Of a DNA stretch of 64,000 nt, positions 58,966-64,000 are shown one piece after another. The notes under the pieces were generated by a model. That model ran no database searches and was not told where the DNA came from. It saw only the letters and a program-made list of their open reading frames with translations. Numbering within the stretch: the first letter of the stretch is position 1; the number at the start of each line of letters is the position of its first letter. Origin of the DNA: Armillaria gallica (Eukaryota; Basidiomycota; Agaricomycetes; Agaricales; Physalacriaceae); contig JBANDB010000007.1 of the NCBI GenBank assembly GCA_037576215.1, positions 4,247,001 through 4,311,000 on the forward strand, in the 5' to 3' direction. Position numbers and translations under genes: made by a program.

Positions 58966-61900
58966 GAGGTAATGAGGATTGTCCTTTTCTGAGCGATTTC
59001 ATGAGTAGGACCCTGAGCATTCTTAAGTTATACTTTAGAATTTAACAGCAACAAATATTGGCCCTTTTATGGCAACAGCTTAACTTCAGCCTTTGACGCT
59101 CATGTCAACCTTTATCATGCTGAATTGTGTGCCAATACAAAGCTGAATGGTACACAAAAGGTATGTTTTCTTCATTTTACTACTAGTACTTTTCATGTTC
59201 CTTTCGTAGATACTTAAAGTTCTGCACACTCGATTGCTGCAGTCTGACCAAGCGAGCAGCGATTGAGTGGCTGTGCAGCTTCTTTTCTCCCTTTGACCAC
59301 ATTGTCTTGCCTCCATGCCCGTATAGCACATAGATTGTGCTCTTTCTTAGCATTAAAGGTATGATTTATTTATCTTATTACTTCTAATTGCTTTCTAGTT
59401 TCTTTCCATGCATCCGGCGGCCCCGAGAGCCCTGGATTGCATATATCCTGCCCCCATCCCCTGTGTAAGCCCTCAGTGAAGGCAGCACTGTGATTTATTC
59501 ATTCACGAAGACAGTGATGACACCAGTAGGCTCCACAATGACAACGACCCACACCGACTGCTGCCATGGCCACAAATCCAACCCCCATCCCCATCCCCTC
59601 CCACTCAGTACCCCCCTGGCATCGACATTGGTGCCTATTGCTGCTGTACATGACTTCCACACACTACAAGAGTGTATGCTGCATCCTGGGATTTGACATC
59701 GGCCATTATCTCAGTGTGGGAAGGGGTGCACATAGACATGACAATGATAACCAATGAGACGATGGTGACAACAATGGCATGGGTGGGTGCTGTTATACTC
59801 CATTGCAGGGCTATGGGACGATCTATGGGAGGGATACTGGGGAAGGAGAGCATGGAGGGAACACACTGGAGGGTGGGAGACATCAAAGAGAATGGCAGGA
59901 TGAAGATCGGGACACTGGCAGTGCACAACGATGACGACAACAGATGCACCCTTTTAGGTTTCGAAGGACAACTCAAGGGTGCAACGAATGTACCCAGAAC
60001 CATGATCCCACGACCATTGCCTTGCCCACCGCCACCCACCTTGGTGAATATCAACATCAGCATCCTCTGCATTATGGATCTTCCCCAGCCTTCTCATACT
60101 GGAGAATCCCCCATTATTTGGGTGGGGGATTATGTACCTGCCATATATAGGGATCCCAACGTCCTGGTCATTGTGGGTCACTACTCTATTCTGATCCCAA
60201 CCCCTTCTGCCCCATTTCTATCCCTACAGCCTAGCAACCACCACCACCTCATTTTCAACATTGGGGAATCCAGTAGTGATGTTCTTTTCTCCCTCTGACC
60301 TCTCCATCACTGTGAAAGTGGCACTGAGGCCTCCCCGTCCGTTTTCTCCATTTCATCGATGTTGTGACCACCACGAGGACCCGCAGACCATTCATTTGGA
60401 CATACAGCATGCCCTCCCACAATGCCTGTGCTAGGGATGCCCACCGTCACCATACATATGGTGGGTATTGGTACCGTATATATGGCACTGTACCTGTACC
60501 ATTGAGGTCTCAGACTGCTCATGTATGGTATGGTTTACAGTATGGATGTGATCCGTAAAACCCATAGCATAATATGGGTTTATAGACGTAAATACGGCAC
60601 CTCTTTTTGGCCCTAAACATGGCTGTGCTGAAACATTGGATTTCCTTTTCTGCTGCCATGTTCAGTCACGTCAAAGTCGCTTAGACATACCCTACTTCAT
60701 TTTTATCCTTCCAGCAATTTCTTTAAGGGCTAGACCTCAAAATGTACAACATAAACTTCTGCCCTTCCTCATTCCAAGTGACGAAATCTCCTCTGTACTT
60801 TCTGAACACCTTGTCGCTTATCTACCTCATCATTTCCGTGTCCAGTTTTGAATACAATATGAGCTCTAGACTTCCAGATATCCAATTGGAGCTCAAGTGC
60901 ACTATCGAAGGAACCATCGAGACTCTACTAGCTGGCCAAACTGCTCCAAGAATCCCTTCACGAAATTTGGTCGCTCCTCTTGGCATTTACTATGGACATT
61001 ACAAAGTATTTAAAAGTGCACTTAACAAGGAGAGAATCCTTATATCCATTTTACCAGCTCAGGATTCAGGACAGGTCATTGAGTTCAAATGGGGCTTCAA
61101 GTCTTGGGAGACAGCCCTAAAGTCCTGTTCGTGTGGTCAGCGCTTGCTGCTCTGGAGTTCTTGAGTAAGAAGAAAGATGTAGGATTTGGGAGAGGAGCTT
61201 ATGTGTATGTAACTTGACACGAAGTGCAAACCAGTACTCTCTAGTAGATGCACCATTCAAAATATGGATATCTATTAAAATACCTTACACAGTGTACTTA
61301 GGAGCTTCTGCACAAGCCCTGTATATATCAATATCCATCAACGAAGTGGCATACCCCCAGCCAAGACTGTGCATATTGTTTTGAAAGGTCACTTAGCATG
61401 GAAGCACCATTATCCAATGACTTAGCCAAAGTGGGCCATTGCAAGCATGGCAGGTACGAGTCCAAAGTCCCAGATGGCATGGGTGAGAGAGTTGAGCACT
61501 TTTTCAAAACACAGACATTGACTTAGATTACTATCAACATCCCACTTGGAATGATTCAACACCTACACACCTGACCTTGATGGGGAAAGATATTATAGGG
61601 ATTGGAAACTAAGACTCAATTCTCTTGTCTTTGTTCTTTTTGGATTTGCAATGTAGCATCCATGACATTTGAAACCTCCACCTACAAACACTGACATCAA
61701 ACTTTATTGACATGAAAGATATTGCAAAACCAGGCCTGAGTGTTTGCTGAACCATCTAATGATGCTTCTGTCCTTCAATCAAGTCTGCTGCCCTTTCCAC
61801 AACCACATACAATAGCACCTGAGTATGCTAGTATGTCTAGCTGGTACATATGGCTAAAAATTACATGTTAATACCTCCAAAAAATGATGAACAAAATATG

Positions 61901-64000
61901 AAATTTTGCCAAAACTAACATGTCCACAACTCTTCCCCCTCTAGCCCACTTGAGCCTCAAATCCAGATCAACAACTCACCAATGTACATTGGGTGAGGAT
62001 GTACTTGCATAATCCAAGTCTAACAAAAACTCATCTGAGAGCTCCTTAATTGCTTAGATAATGCAACCATTGGTGATGCCAGAATATTCAGCCACCAACA
62101 CAGAGTTGACACCATCAAACCATGCACTGTGGGATCATGACAGTGCAGCTGGTGCCTTCAGATGAACCTGGCTCACTGAGTCAGAATAAGTGCATTGCTT
62201 TCATATACATGTGTACAACAGTTGTTGCATGAAAGATCTGTTACAGATACAGTCTTGTTCATCTCCCTATACCATCACGCCAACTCTCTCAAGACTTGTG
62301 CCTCCTTCTATCCTCTTCCACCTTCCAACATGACTTCCATGAAAATGTCTATCTCTATGAACTTGGGGGTCTCACTGCCATCTTTAATTCCTGCCCAGAA
62401 CTCCTAGTCTACCACTGTCTCTCTATGTATCTGCACTCTCCCATGCCTGTCTGTGCACTCAAAATGTAACTTCCTCCATCTTTCATTTATTACCAAATCC
62501 ATTTCTCAACTATAGAACACTTGTTAGTGGTATGCACATTGAGACAAATGCAAACCTGTACCTTCCACCTCACTCAGTCTCTTAGTCAACAATGGCATTA
62601 CCTTAACAGAGGGACTGAACACATAGTTGGCTTGAGGAAGAAAAGATTAGTCTAATTTTGTCTCATGGAAGGTTTTCTTACTGTTGATTTCTGATTTACC
62701 TGGTTATTGACCTCGGCACTGGTAGACAAGATTCATGGGCGATGAAATCCTCAAAAAAAACAGCTCCTCTTCATTGGCTGCACCAGCATCCCCAAAGGCC
62801 AAATTACTTGCCAATTCTATAAGGCAGCAGTAATGGCTGTTATACATTCCTGTTGTCTTGTTAGCTAGTACTAAATGAATGGTGCATGAGCTAATGCAAT
62901 CATAACAAAACCAAGTCTACATATGCATTCTCTGACACTCTGAGTCTGCCTAGTTTGTGTCTTGATCAATGTGTGTACCTCACATATCATAGACTTTATT
63001 GTATTAATCAGTGTGCTAGGAGGCATGTTAGAAATATTAAACTGAGAGGTATAGATCAACACCTAACTAAGAATTGAGTGCAGACACCGTGGTGATGAAA
63101 GACAGACTAATTACATGACACTGAGGCCTTTGAAAAAAATCATATTCACCAAAGAAGGAATAGCCTCACTGATACATTTTTGATATGAGACGTGGCAGAG
63201 TGAGGCATTTGCAGACCACACAAACACTCAAGACTGGAACAGTGTTTCCATCTGAGTTGATGATCTCCATGGCAATGAAACAAAGCCCACAAAAAGTGCT
63301 GCATTTTGTGGGATCATTGTGGCAATAGTCAGGATGGACGATAGTGATATGCTGCAGCATTCTAAGAGACAATTCAGTGGAGTCATTCGAGGAGAAAGAA
63401 AGAGACAGGAATAAATAAGAAAATTTCACTGTATATTGGCCCCATAAAAATAGGTGCAAACATAGGGAAGGCTGTGGCCATGCATAATGCTGGAGGGATC
63501 AGTCATTGGCAGTAGCAAATAGTAGTGTCGGGATTTCCTGAAAAGTACTTGCGAATTTGAAGTGGTTGTTGCATATGGGAAAGTGGCTATGCAAATCTAA
63601 CCTTAAGGATAACCAGGGGAACAGCTGTTTACTTGAAATATGTAGTGCTGAGATGCTTCAAAAGTAATGGTGTTGCCCCCACAGAAACAAAAGAATTTTT
63701 GTATATTATTATGCCCATACATTGAATACCTGGGAATTGGATACACAATAGGGCATACTGGGGAATTCCTCACCGGGGTTTAGTTACTAAATTCATGTCT
63801 TCGAACTCTGGCCTTGCAAACAAAACATAGTAGCAAAGCGCAACTAAAAAGCTGGTGATGTTGTTCAAATGTAGGTTATGATATTATGCTACTACAAATG
63901 AATACAAAAGGATTTTTTTAAATAGAAAAAACCATGCAGCGAGCACAGCAGGTACATGAGTTGGCGGCAGTCACTGCAGGAGGTGTCATTTGCTGGAACA
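58966..64000. other. CpG-poor right end without an intact gene
   Basis: No known gene is readable. CpG dinucleotides are scarce (about 15 in 62000-64000 by eye) and CA/TG are abundant, as in methylated, decaying repeats. A Pro/His-biased stretch at 59490-60560 has overlapping frames in all directions, typical of low complexity. On the minus strand near 62090-62000 a peptide AEYSGITNGCI...AIKELSDEFLLDLDYA broken by a stop may be part of an old retroelement, unproven. A run of simple ATA/TATA words lies near 60470-60600. Confidence 0.45.
60859..61164 (+). CDS. Possible 101-residue ORF, unknown
   Basis: An ATG-started frame (MSSRLPDIQLELKC...) of 101 residues with mixed, protein-like composition and no known motif. 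The same frame extends upstream to 60742. It stands alone in decayed DNA with no conserved neighbour or paralogue in the window. It may be a remnant exon or a chance frame. Confidence 0.2.
   Translation: MSSRLPDIQLELKCTIEGTIETLLAGQTAPRIPSRNLVAPLGIYYGHYKVFKSALNKERILISILPAQDSGQVIEFKWGFKSWETALKSCSCGQRLLLWSS

Noticed and set aside
59672..60298. 208-residue plus-strand ORF
   Set aside because: Low-complexity, Pro/His/Met-biased composition with equally long overlapping frames on both strands; no paralogue and no motif.
62000..62180. Copia-type retrotransposon tail on the minus strand
   Set aside because: The peptide AEYSGITNGC has a faint resemblance to the RNase H end of copia elements, but it is broken by stops and no other domain or LTR was found.

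Overview
This window looks like nuclear DNA from a basidiomycete fungus, most likely a mushroom-forming agaricomycete. The evidence is many short GT-AG introns (about 40-60 bp) inside the protein genes, large STAND/NACHT receptor genes of fungal type, a Crinkler-like (CRN) gene, and a Plavaka-type CACTA-related DNA transposon with its DUF6532-like partner gene. The species cannot be named from the sequence. The window is accessory, repeat-rich DNA. It contains no intact housekeeping gene, only broken copies of the ribosomal protein S6 gene.

The layout is a set of diverged tandem segmental duplications. The full module reads: CRN-like gene (+), tRNA-like repeat (-), a ~2 kb leader carrying an almost invariant 19-bp box, a ~4.6 kb ten-exon NLR gene (+), and an rps6 pseudogene (-). 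Module 1 covers about 1.9-13.9 kb, with a CRN at 1908-4164, an NLR at 6841-11429, and LINE tail fragments at 12.6-13.8 kb. Module 2 covers about 14.0-21.8 kb: it starts with a hairpin-rich ~92-bp tandem repeat, has no CRN, and carries NLR 16378-20861. Module 3 covers about 33.7-44.5 kb, with a CRN remnant at 34.7-35.5 kb, a helicase fragment, and NLR 38845-43478. Module 4 covers about 49.4-59 kb, with a CRN remnant at 49.4-50.6 kb and NLR pseudogene 53380-57925. Modules are joined by duplicated spacers (about 22-23.5 plus 29.4-34 kb, and 46-49.4 kb) containing groups of three tRNA-like/hairpin repeats.

Three transposons can be delimited precisely. They are a 5.84-kb Plavaka element (23554-29392), a 430-bp hAT-like MITE with 8-bp target duplications (45494-45923), and a 903-bp MITE with ~110-bp inverted repeats at a TA target (48003-48905). 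For the first and third, a duplicated segment elsewhere in the window supplies the unoccupied site.

The four NLR copies are in different states. NLR3 (1387 residues by my exon tracing) has an open frame and canonical ATPase motifs. NLR1 (1376 residues) also has an open frame but has lost the Walker A lysine and the second Walker B acidic residue. NLR2 has one nonsense codon and one destroyed splice acceptor. NLR4 is full of stop codons, many apparently from CpG-to-TpG change. From about 54 kb to the end the DNA is visibly CpG-poor, as expected for methylated, decaying sequence.

Functionally, the recurring unit of interest is a CRN-like ATPase/nuclease-type protein placed next to a C2-NACHT-propeller NLR in the same orientation. 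This could be an effector/sensor pair for allorecognition or defence. That pairing is inference from conserved synteny only.
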